Source: Methylobacterium sp. W2 (GTDB lineage Bacteria > Pseudomonadota > Alphaproteobacteria > Rhizobiales > Beijerinckiaceae). Taken from it: a stretch of 64,000 nt of DNA. The position numbers and the translations under genes were made by a program. The notes beneath the pieces are model-generated. The model searched no databases. It saw nothing but the letters and a program-made list of their open reading frames with translations, and was not told where the DNA came from. This document shows positions 16,287 to 24,475 of this stretch, in pieces (the stretch's first letter is position 1; every line of letters starts with the position of its first letter). Location: NCBI RefSeq assembly GCF_020662345.1, contig NZ_VMOA01000027.1, forward strand, positions 1 to 64,000. The letters are read 5' to 3'.

Positions 16287-18040
16287 TCGGATAAGGATCC
16301 AGTAAAACATTCTTTCTTCTTATCCAGATATAAATGAGAAAGATCGAACTTGGGATAATTAATTTTTACAATATGATTGTATAAAGTCTCAGCACGGTGG
16401 CCATTTCCATAGATTGCTTCCTCCCCATCACTATCGCGACGCCAACCACCGAGAGCCCGAACGCAATCCAAGGGAATGCTGGCCTCTCGCAAAGCGTCTC
16501 GGTAATTATGGCGAAAGCTGTGAAACGAGATACCATCCTGAACAAGCCCTAGCTTACCTAGAAATCTGCGCTTGTCATTAAACCACTTGGAAAATGTTCC
16601 AGACAAACTGCCTTGGGAGTCTGGCACAATTTCTGGGAATAGCCTCCTCTCCTTGCGGAGACGTTGACGTTCGACAAAATCCAAGAAACCGATGCGCTCT
16701 AGCTCAGGATGTACTGGCACGAAGCGGCGTCCAGCTTCAGTTTTTACCCGTTTTCGATCCGTTTCGTCTTCTTGTCCATCAGCCAAGTCGTTGATAAGAA
16801 TGACATTGACCCCGTCATAAGATGTCACATCATCGGTTCGCAGCTGGCAGCATTCGCCCAATCGCATGCCGGTCCAGAGCGAAAGGAGAGGGACCCAGAA
16901 TCGTCCGCGGCGGATTACATGAGAGCCAAGCCTGGCATAACCATCTTCATCATCGCGACATCCTCTATAAAGGGGGGCATTGAAGATAGCTTGAAGGTGA
17001 TATGGAGTGAAGGAATGCCTAAGCTCCCTTTGGTTGCGCGTATCAGTGATCGCGAGGCCTTCTGCAGGATTTCGTGTCACCCGCCAAGTCTTGACGCCCC
17101 ACTTAAACAAGGATGATAAATTATTGAGATAGTTATTTACGGCTGCAATACCAAGCCTTGGAAGATTTTTTTCGTCTGCCAAATTTGCCGCCTCAAGAAG
17201 GGAAAGCTTTGGAAAGCGTTGGGTCGCATTTTTGGGGAGGCGTATAATAACTGCGCGAATGCGCTCGCAATCTGTCCGATGAATACTGTTTATATCTGTG
17301 TCCGCCCCGAGAAGCTCACGCATTGCACGGAACACTGTGCGATAGGTCTTCAATGTGCCTGGGGTTCGCGTAGAGGTCGGATCGTCAAGGTAGTCTTTGA
17401 TCAGTCCGTCCACTGAGCAATTAGTCACATGAGCGACCGCTGCTGGCGGTTGTGGCGTTTCACTGACATCGCCCCGATTCCGGGCTTGTAGGGCCTTCAC
17501 TGCGACCTGGGATGACTTCATAAACTCATAGGCGGCCAGCTTCCACGCCGAGGTGTCAGGATTCAGCTCGACTCCGTCCGCCGTATAGACTTTCGGTAGA
17601 CCGTACTCATCGTTCTCCATCTTGCCCGTTCTGAGCGCTTGCCTGACGTATTTTTCCAGGCGTTCGAGCTCATAATCGGCCTCCTGCAATTGGTCTTCAA
17701 ATTCCTCAGCTTGCCCCACTCCAGGCCCGTTACGCCGCTGTTGCTCATCCTTTGCCAGCAGCTGATGAAGCCATGTACCAGCCCACCGTTCTGCCTCAGC
17801 CTTAGACACATTCACCGCCTCACCACGCAGACGGGTGCGGGCGATATTAAGTTCACAATCGAATTTGACCGAATGCACGCGGGCACGACGTTGGGCTTCT
17901 GCTCGATTCGTCGTGCCGAGCGAGATCCATTTCTGGCCGCTACGCCCCCCTGGCACCAACTCGCGCAGCTCCGTTGGAACCCACCCACGGAATGCGTAAC
18001 CACCATTTTTGCGGCGAACGAGGCGGGGATCCAAGGCCAT
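16262..18040 (-). CDS. Tyrosine-type integrase with DUF6538-like N-terminus
   Basis: 592 residues from ATG 18038-18040, where the product starts MALDPRLVRRKNGGYAFRGW as in DUF6538 integrases; a TTG upstream adds 15. A long coiled-coil-rich middle is followed by the core-binding region (~230-340) and the catalytic domain. That domain has TGMRLGECCQL (Arg I), HSFRHNY (HxxR), LGGWRRD and YGNGH, with Tyr as nucleophile candidate. The C-terminal tail after LSHLYLDKKKE is not family-like and overlaps the IS630 fragment on the other strand. This suggests the native end was altered at the junction. It probably integrates and excises the element. Confidence 0.87.
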   Translation of the reverse strand: MALDPRLVRRKNGGYAFRGWVPTELRELVPGGRSGQKWISLGTTNRAEAQRRARVHSVKFDCELNIARTRLRGEAVNVSKAEAERWAGTWLHQLLAKDEQQRRNGPGVGQAEEFEDQLQEADYELERLEKYVRQALRTGKMENDEYGLPKVYTADGVELNPDTSAWKLAAYEFMKSSQVAVKALQARNRGDVSETPQPPAAVAHVTNCSVDGLIKDYLDDPTSTRTPGTLKTYRTVFRAMRELLGADTDINSIHRTDCERIRAVIIRLPKNATQRFPKLSLLEAANLADEKNLPRLGIAAVNNYLNNLSSLFKWGVKTWRVTRNPAEGLAITDTRNQRELRHSFTPYHLQAIFNAPLYRGCRDDEDGYARLGSHVIRRGRFWVPLLSLWTGMRLGECCQLRTDDVTSYDGVNVILINDLADGQEDETDRKRVKTEAGRRFVPVHPELERIGFLDFVERQRLRKERRLFPEIVPDSQGSLSGTFSKWFNDKRRFLGKLGLVQDGISFHSFRHNYRDALREASIPLDCVRALGGWRRDSDGEEAIYGNGHRAETLYNHIVKINYPKFDLSHLYLDKKKECFTGSLSDQVGSNAS

Positions 18041-18085
18041 TTGACGAGCACCGACTGTAGCAGCAACCTGTAGCAGAGGTGGCAA

Positions 18086-18358
18086 CCAAGTGTCTGATCG
18101 TCAAGGCTTCTTGCGTTTCCAGTCACTTAGCAAGGCACTGGCGGGCCGCGCCCGACGATGATGAGCACTATGTCTACGCTATAGCCCTCTAACGCCGCAT
18201 ATCGGGATGCCTGTCGGGAGAATGCGACGGTCTCCGTAGATGGCCGCGATGCGCTTTGATGGTAATGGGGGCTACCATTGGGCGGACCATCGAGCCTCGA
18301 CGCTCATATTTTAATGTGTTAGGGTCATTAAAACGTGTGAACTGGATGTGAGGCAGAC
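18086..18358. promoter_or_regulatory. Divergent promoter region with perfect inverted repeat
   Basis: This spacer separates the integrase (left) from the XRE gene (right). TTTTAATG at 18309-18316 and CATTAAAA at 18326-18333 form a perfect 8-bp inverted repeat with a 9-base gap, ending 25 bp before the XRE start. The position suggests an operator through which the small XRE protein controls its own operon, like a restriction-modification C-protein box. Confidence 0.55.
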
Positions 18359-18655
18359 TTGTCGTATGAGGAGTTTATATCGGAACTCGGCAAGGCCGGC
18401 TTGAGCGTGCGCAAGTTTGCCGATTTGGTCGGCATGCGTCCCAATTCTGTGTCGAACAATGCAAAACGCGGCCAGGTCCCGACGCATTTGGCCGTGATCG
18501 CAGCGTTACTTTCTGAGCTGGGGGCTCACCGCATCCCAATCGACCCGATCTTCTCGCGTCTCAATCTGACCAAAAGCGCAAAGAAGCCGCGTGGAGCTTC
18601 GGCTGTCGGCAAGTTTGGAGGCGACAAGCAAGGCCGTCTTGAGTTGCTGCCATGA
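18359..18655 (+). CDS. Small XRE-like DNA-binding protein
   Basis: 98 residues from a TTG start (TTGTCGTATGAGG); no ATG is available in frame near the beginning. The segment LSVRKFADLVGMRPNSVSNN is a helix-turn-helix. Its stop overlaps the ATG of the methyltransferase by 4 bases, so translation is coupled. In this position it is probably the regulator that delays expression of the downstream nuclease-like gene. No longer-family name is assigned. Confidence 0.7.
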   Translation: MSYEEFISELGKAGLSVRKFADLVGMRPNSVSNNAKRGQVPTHLAVIAALLSELGAHRIPIDPIFSRLNLTKSAKKPRGASAVGKFGGDKQGRLELLP

Positions 18656-21600
18656 CTCAATCGATCTCCATCACGCTTGATATGGCGCACGAAATGCTCG
18701 GATGGCCTGAGCCGAAGCAGGTGACCCATCCCCAGGGTTCAGGGGCGTCGGTCTATGCGTCGTTGGTTCATGACAAGATCGGTCGTTCCCTCGGCTCTTC
18801 CCCCGATTTTCGCAATGCACGCCTTGGTGTCCTGATGGCGGATCCCGACGCAGCGACTTCCGAACCGCCGCTCGCGATTGTCGTCGAGTTCGATCAGAGT
18901 CCAAGCGCCGACGCGCTGCGCGAGCTTCAGCGGCTATCGTGGAACTTCTCGCACTCGCCCACGCTCATCACTATTGAACCCACGACGCTGCGGGTATGGA
19001 GCTGCTGCGAAGCGCCGAACCCCGATCGTCCAATCGCCGACTATCTTGTCACCGCTCTCACCACGCTTGAGATGGCAGGAGATCAGTCGACAGATTTGCA
19101 GCGACGCGCGGCGCGCGCGCTTCATTGGGTCAACCTGGTCTCCGGTCATTTTTTCGCCATGCATGAAGGGCGGTTTGATCGGGACGGCCGCGCCGATCAG
19201 ATGCTGCTCGGCAATATGCGCTATATCCGCGACGAGCTTGCCGCGCGCGGATTGGTCGATGACGACGTGTGCCACGATCTCCTTGCCAGGGTGATCTTCG
19301 TCCAGTTCCTGTTCGATCGCAAAGACCAGGACGGCAATCCGGCACTGACTGAGGCCAAGTTACATCGCCTTCACAAGGATCAGGTTCTCGAAGAGCGCCA
19401 TTCTTCGTTCAGCAGTGTCCTTGCAAACTATGAAGACACCTATCGGTTGTTCGACTGGCTAAATACGAAGTTTAATGGCGACCTCTTTCCCGGCAAGGGG
19501 GACACTGCTGAGGCCCGCGCGATCGGATGGAACAAGGAACGCAGCATCGTTTCGCCGGCCCATCTTGGATTGCTCGCGGAATTTATCCGTGGTGATCTCG
19601 ACATGCAGTCGAGGCAAGCTTGTCTGTGGCCGCAGTACGCCTTCGACGTGATTCCACTCGAATTCATTAGCAGTATTTACGAAACCTTCGTCACCGAACG
19701 TGCATCGCAGGATGGGATCTTTTACACCCCACCCCATATGGTCGACTTCGTGCTCGATCGCGTGCTGCCGTGGCACGGCACGGAATGGGATTTGAGGATA
19801 CTTGATCCATCCTGCGGTTCCGGCATTTTCCTCGTCAAGGCCTTCCAGCGGCTGGTGCATCGTTGGAAAGCTGCAAATCCCGATCAGCCGGTGCGCGCCG
19901 AAGTGTTGCGGCGCCTGCTAGAGCGCAATATCTTTGGCGTTGACATCGATCCGCACGCCGTGCGTGTCGCTTGCTTCAGCCTCTATCTGGCGATGTGCGA
20001 CGAGATCGAGCCGCGACACTACTGGACGCAGGTCAGTTTCCCGTCGATGCGCGACGTGCGTCTGATTCGGTCTGACTTCTTCAACGAAACGCACAAGGGG
20101 TTCAGTTGTGCGAGCGATGCGAATTCCTATGACCTGATCATCGGCAACGCGCCGTGGGGTGACGGCGTGATCACTGACAGGGCGCGTGAGTGGGCTTTAG
20201 ATGAGCGACGCAAATGGCCGGTCACAAATAATGACATTGGTGGCCTGTTTGTGGTCAAGGCGGCCGAACTCGCAAAGGGAGACGGACGGGTCGCATTGAT
20301 CCAGTCGGCGAATAGCCTGCTGTTCAACATTAGCCCGACTGCAATCGAGTTCCGACAAAAGCTGCTGCTTTCCCACCGGGTGGAGACAATCTATAATCTC
20401 TCGGCGCTGCGCTTCAGCGTCTTCAAGCGAAAGACGCATACTACCAAGACATCGGCGGCGCCGGTTTGTGTAATAGTTCTGACCAAGGCGGCGCCTGCCG
20501 CCGAGGACGTAATCGACTATATCAGCCCGAGATATCTGAAGCCGTTCGTCGACGAATTTACAGTTGTGATCGAGCCCAATGACCGGCGCGCGCTCACCGT
20601 GGCCGAGGCGGTTAGCGATCAACTGATCTGGACTCAGCTGATGTGGGGCAGCAAACGCGACATCACTCTGCTCAAACGGCTGCGAGCTTACCCTTCGCTC
20701 GCGAGCAGGGCGGATATGCTGAGTCAACAGGGCATCAAGTTTGGAGATCGCACCAAAATTGTCCCTGCTCTCAGCGAATGGCGCATTTTCAACGACACTT
20801 CTTTCCCCGATGGCGTATCCCACTACTTAGATGTCGCCGATTTTCCAAAGATGGGAAACGCGCCAATCCACTCGCGCGCATCAACGAGCGTTGCTCCCTT
20901 CGCAGCGCCACAGCTAATCGTGAAGCAAAGTTGGACCAAGCCTTCGGGACGTTTCAACGCGCGTCTGACACGAAGCGCGCATGGCGAAGGGCTACTTTGC
21001 AACGAAAGCTACTACTCCATCCACTGCGACTCAGAGGCAGTGCTTAATTCTGCGTGTTTGGTCTTCAACAGTAAGGTTGCGGTCTACATCCTGCTCCTAA
21101 CAAGCGGTAGGTTTCTTTACCGTCCCAAGCCGTCAAAGGGAGAACTACTCGGCCTGCCGGTGCCGCACAGCGAAGCTGAATGGACCTACTCGCTCGATGC
21201 GCCGGACACGATTGATCGACTGAGCTTCGAGTTGTTTCAGCTCAATGAGCCCGAGCGGATATTGGTCGAGGATATGATCGACTATACATTGGGCGATTTC
21301 ATCGGAAACGAGCAGTCAGTGGGCCGCCAGTCCACACTATTGGTGGGGGCCGATCCTGAAGCGCATCTACGGTCCTATTGTGAGATTTTCGCCCGCGTCC
21401 TGAAGGCAGGGTTTGGCGAGCAAAAATCGATTGCTGCGAGCATTTTCCACGTTGAAGAAGAGCACATTCCTTACCGGCTAGTTGCATTCGAGCTTGGGGG
21501 GGCGTCGATCGACAGCATCGGCGTCAAGAAAGTAGACTCTGACGAACTTCTCGGCGAATTCCGCCGACTCGATACGAGCATTCGTTCGCAAGGCGGTATT

Positions 21601-21786
21601 TTCAATCAACGCGTAGTTCGCATTTATGATGTCGAAGACGGGGTGCCGACAGTTTTCATCGTCAAGCCAGACCAGAAGCGTTTTTGGACGCGTAGTACCG
21701 CGCTGCAGGACGGCGACGAAGTCGCATTGGATCTCTTCCGGTTGGCTCAGACCACCGAAGAAGCACCGGAAGGCTCGCTGCATTGA
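18652..21786 (+). CDS. N6-adenine DNA methyltransferase, Eco57I/type IIG-like (1044 aa)
   Basis: A large protein with an N-terminal domain (~1-130, EPPLAIVVEFDQ), a helical linker, and then the SAM-binding core. Motif I is ILDPSCGSGIFLVKAF near residues 383-398 and motif IV is NAPWGDG near 499, a variant of NPPY/W with Ala in second place. The C-terminal ~400 residues should hold the target-recognition domain. A classical PD-(D/E)XK site was not evident within this chain. It overlaps the XRE gene upstream and the nuclease-like gene downstream by 4 bases each, forming one operon. A DNA-modifying defence role is inferred. Confidence 0.82.
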   Translation: MTQSISITLDMAHEMLGWPEPKQVTHPQGSGASVYASLVHDKIGRSLGSSPDFRNARLGVLMADPDAATSEPPLAIVVEFDQSPSADALRELQRLSWNFSHSPTLITIEPTTLRVWSCCEAPNPDRPIADYLVTALTTLEMAGDQSTDLQRRAARALHWVNLVSGHFFAMHEGRFDRDGRADQMLLGNMRYIRDELAARGLVDDDVCHDLLARVIFVQFLFDRKDQDGNPALTEAKLHRLHKDQVLEERHSSFSSVLANYEDTYRLFDWLNTKFNGDLFPGKGDTAEARAIGWNKERSIVSPAHLGLLAEFIRGDLDMQSRQACLWPQYAFDVIPLEFISSIYETFVTERASQDGIFYTPPHMVDFVLDRVLPWHGTEWDLRILDPSCGSGIFLVKAFQRLVHRWKAANPDQPVRAEVLRRLLERNIFGVDIDPHAVRVACFSLYLAMCDEIEPRHYWTQVSFPSMRDVRLIRSDFFNETHKGFSCASDANSYDLIIGNAPWGDGVITDRAREWALDERRKWPVTNNDIGGLFVVKAAELAKGDGRVALIQSANSLLFNISPTAIEFRQKLLLSHRVETIYNLSALRFSVFKRKTHTTKTSAAPVCVIVLTKAAPAAEDVIDYISPRYLKPFVDEFTVVIEPNDRRALTVAEAVSDQLIWTQLMWGSKRDITLLKRLRAYPSLASRADMLSQQGIKFGDRTKIVPALSEWRIFNDTSFPDGVSHYLDVADFPKMGNAPIHSRASTSVAPFAAPQLIVKQSWTKPSGRFNARLTRSAHGEGLLCNESYYSIHCDSEAVLNSACLVFNSKVAVYILLLTSGRFLYRPKPSKGELLGLPVPHSEAEWTYSLDAPDTIDRLSFELFQLNEPERILVEDMIDYTLGDFIGNEQSVGRQSTLLVGADPEAHLRSYCEIFARVLKAGFGEQKSIAASIFHVEEEHIPYRLVAFELGGASIDSIGVKKVDSDELLGEFRRLDTSIRSQGGIFNQRVVRIYDVEDGVPTVFIVKPDQKRFWTRSTALQDGDEVALDLFRLAQTTEEAPEGSLH

Positions 21787-22463
21787 TAAAGGGGAGCGGC
21801 GATATCCGGTCGGCAAGAATCGTCAACCCAGACTTTGTCGTCTTAGCCCAGGCGTGGATGCAGAATCCAACGGAAGCACTGCTGGGTTTCATCTGGTCTG
21901 CATATGCAAGCATGCAGGCCGACAAACCTCAAATTGACCCGCGCGACTTGGAACGGAGCATTACACAATTGCTCGAACCGCGCGTGCGATCTTCGATGAC
22001 AGGGTTTGAGCCTTTCTACATCCAGCATGGTCCCTTCGAGCGGGAGACCATGCTGCCTCCGCCCGCACAACCGCCAGAATATGATCTTGCCTTCGTCCTC
22101 AGGGCCAATGAGCAAATCATGTGGCCGATAGAAGCCAAAGTTCTCGAAACGCCGAATGCCGTCGCAAGCTATGTGTCCGACGTCACCGAGCAATTTCTGA
22201 CATGCCGCTACGCTCCATTTTCCAACTCTGGCGCGATGTTAGGCTATTTGTTGAAGGGTGACGCGGACGATGCATTCGCAAAGATTGCGCAAAAGCTCGC
22301 TTGTGAACTCGATCCGGTCCCTGGGCAGGTCGAGAGAAAAAACCGCGTTTCCAGCCATTCAAGGACAGTGCCTGCCGGAAAGGCGTATCCCGCCGCCTTT
22401 TCTTGTTATCACCTCATCCTAGAGTATCCCGGTTTGACGAGAGCGAGCGTTGTGGCAGCATAA
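21783..22463 (+). CDS. PD-(D/E)XK-like protein partnered with the methyltransferase
   Basis: 226 residues from a TTG start whose TTGA overlaps the methyltransferase stop. The central segment YDLAFVLRANEQIMWPIEAK fits a PD-(D/E)XK nuclease core, with D..(x)n..EAK preceded by hydrophobic strands. No other domain is recognised. As the last gene of the XRE-methyltransferase operon it is the best candidate for the cleavage subunit. The assignment rests on motif and context, not on a named family. Confidence 0.55.
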   Translation: MIKGSGDIRSARIVNPDFVVLAQAWMQNPTEALLGFIWSAYASMQADKPQIDPRDLERSITQLLEPRVRSSMTGFEPFYIQHGPFERETMLPPPAQPPEYDLAFVLRANEQIMWPIEAKVLETPNAVASYVSDVTEQFLTCRYAPFSNSGAMLGYLLKGDADDAFAKIAQKLACELDPVPGQVERKNRVSSHSRTVPAGKAYPAAFSCYHLILEYPGLTRASVVAA

Positions 22464-22568
22464 CTGAGCGATGCGCTTCCCCTCAAATATATGATCCTGC
22501 GCTTATCGCCGGTCCCCTCCGCAACGAAGCGCAGTCGTAAGTATGTGACACCCCAAGGAGGGGCTGCA

Positions 22569-24473
22569 TTAGGCAACCTTGACGCTCTGCACGCCCGCTT
22601 TGCCCAGAAGATCGTACAACGTCGCGATCTTTGTTCGGGAACCGCGCCGCGCGCAGTAGGTGAAAATAACGCGCTGCTTGGCACGAGTAAAAGCGACAAA
22701 GAACCCCGCCGTCGCCTCGATCTGATCGCCGGCAAAACTCCACCATGCGCCATCGTCCAGACCGACGAAGATGACGCTGTGATATTCGAGCCCTTTGCTC
22801 TTATGGATCGTCATCAGCGGAGTAGCATGAACGCCTTCGTAGGCGTCGAGAGCTGACGGCCAGTCGATACCGCCGGCTGAGGATGCCAGTAGATGCAAGG
22901 CGGCGGCGTCCAGCACCTTGTCGAGCCAGCCGCCCTGGCCATAGGCGGGGTGAACCGCAATTAGCCGTTCTCGGCCGATGAACGCCAGAATGTCGTCCAC
23001 GATGGATCGCGCCACGGCCTTCGATTTCGGTGGACTGGAATGCGCGGCGGTCAGTTTGATCGCGTAGGCATCCAATTCGCCGGCAAGTCTCGCTTGCGCG
23101 GCCTCTTCATCCGGCGAGACACCGCGTAGGGCCGCCAACGCTTCCTGACAGTCTGTCCAGTATCGGCCAGCCCGCTTGGTCGTCGCGAGCCGCAGAATGG
23201 CGACGACGAGCTCCGATGCTTCTTCCGCCAGCAGTTCTTGCAGCATGACCGCGCCAACGGTCCCGGCTTCGTTGCGCAGGGGAATACCGGCGGCCGCGAA
23301 TGCCGGTTCGAGGACAGCCGCGTAATCGACGGCCTTCTGGCGGACAAGCATAACGAAATCGCGCGGGCCGAGCTTGTGGGTCTTCATTTCGGCGGCAACG
23401 AACGCCGCCAGACGATCCGCCTCGACCTCCGGCGTCGAAAAGTCCCAGATCGCGCAACTGTCCCCGGCGATCGTGCCCGCCGTTTTCGATACCGGCGCCA
23501 CGGCGCGGGCGTCCAACGCCTGCGCAAGGACATGCTGGATACGCACCAGCTCTGGCGACGACCGATAGTTGTTATAGAGCGGCGTCCGTTTCCCGCCGAA
23601 ATCGGCGTCGAACGCGGTGAAAGGATCATCCATCGCCATCGCCCAGCGCATGATCTGCTGCTTGTTGTCACCCACAGCCGTGATCACCGTCTCAGTGCCG
23701 AGAAAGACGGTTCGAACCAGATCATATTGGATCTGCGTCGTGTCCTGAAATTCGTCCATAAACAGGTGAGAATAGGTCAGTCGAAGCGCGTCACGCGCCA
23801 TCGGATTGACCCGCAACAGGAGTTCGGCGAGCCGCCCGATCATGGGGAACGACAGGATGCTCTTCTTGCCTTCGTGAAGCGAGGTTTGCCAGAAGCGGTC
23901 CGCGGCCCATTGGCCCGGCGTCGGCTTTGGCCAACCGTCCACCGGGAGCGGCGACCCAACAAGATGACGGCGCTCGAATGTCTTCACCGCTATCGCCTGG
24001 AGGTCGGCATAGGTGCCAACTGATGCAGGAGGCGTGCCGACCGTCTGATACAGAAAATCGCGGTAATCACGATCATTGGGGAACATGATGTCGTAATCGG
24101 GCCGTGGCCGCCAGCGTTCGGGCAGCGCCTGACCAAAGCGGTCAATAAGCCCTTTCGCAAAGGCGTCGAAGGTCATCGAGTCGAAGCGCCCGGCATGATT
24201 GCGATGGCAGCGCTGACGGACGCGCGCAGCGAGGTTGGTCGCGGCGTCCCGCTTGAAGCTGATCGCGAGAATACGCCTTGGCGCGGGCGCGGCGCCTGTC
24301 TGAAGGAGATAGGCGGCGCGTTGCGCCAGCAATTCCGTCTTGCCCGCGCCGGGGCCGGCGATGACGGATCGATTGTCTGTCGAGCGAACCACCTTCAACG
24401 CATTCGCTTCGAGCGCTTCCACGCCCACCGGCTTCCAATCATCGGGGCGTACCCGTCGCGACAGCACCGCCAT
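22569..24473 (-). CDS. UvrD/Rep-type helicase, GajB-like
   Basis: 634 residues, superfamily 1A helicase with all main motifs: AGPGAGKTELLA (I), MDEFQDTTQIQ (II), AVGDNKQQIMRWA (III), NNYRSSPELV (IV), TIHKSKGLEYHSVIF (V) and VAFTRAKQRVIF (VI). It starts 2 bp after the OLD-type gene, so the pair is translated together. The OLD nuclease plus UvrD helicase order is that of the Gabija anti-phage system (gajA-gajB). This copy is longer than the ~490-residue GajB I know. A bacterial DNA-repair helicase is the alternative. Confidence 0.8.
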   Translation of the reverse strand: MAVLSRRVRPDDWKPVGVEALEANALKVVRSTDNRSVIAGPGAGKTELLAQRAAYLLQTGAAPAPRRILAISFKRDAATNLAARVRQRCHRNHAGRFDSMTFDAFAKGLIDRFGQALPERWRPRPDYDIMFPNDRDYRDFLYQTVGTPPASVGTYADLQAIAVKTFERRHLVGSPLPVDGWPKPTPGQWAADRFWQTSLHEGKKSILSFPMIGRLAELLLRVNPMARDALRLTYSHLFMDEFQDTTQIQYDLVRTVFLGTETVITAVGDNKQQIMRWAMAMDDPFTAFDADFGGKRTPLYNNYRSSPELVRIQHVLAQALDARAVAPVSKTAGTIAGDSCAIWDFSTPEVEADRLAAFVAAEMKTHKLGPRDFVMLVRQKAVDYAAVLEPAFAAAGIPLRNEAGTVGAVMLQELLAEEASELVVAILRLATTKRAGRYWTDCQEALAALRGVSPDEEAAQARLAGELDAYAIKLTAAHSSPPKSKAVARSIVDDILAFIGRERLIAVHPAYGQGGWLDKVLDAAALHLLASSAGGIDWPSALDAYEGVHATPLMTIHKSKGLEYHSVIFVGLDDGAWWSFAGDQIEATAGFFVAFTRAKQRVIFTYCARRGSRTKIATLYDLLGKAGVQSVKVA

Positions 24474-24475
24474 GG

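Noticed and set aside
16262..16320. tRNA gene as attachment site
   Set aside because: No cloverleaf or tRNA 3' end could be seen near the integrase; the border instead overlaps an IS630 relic.
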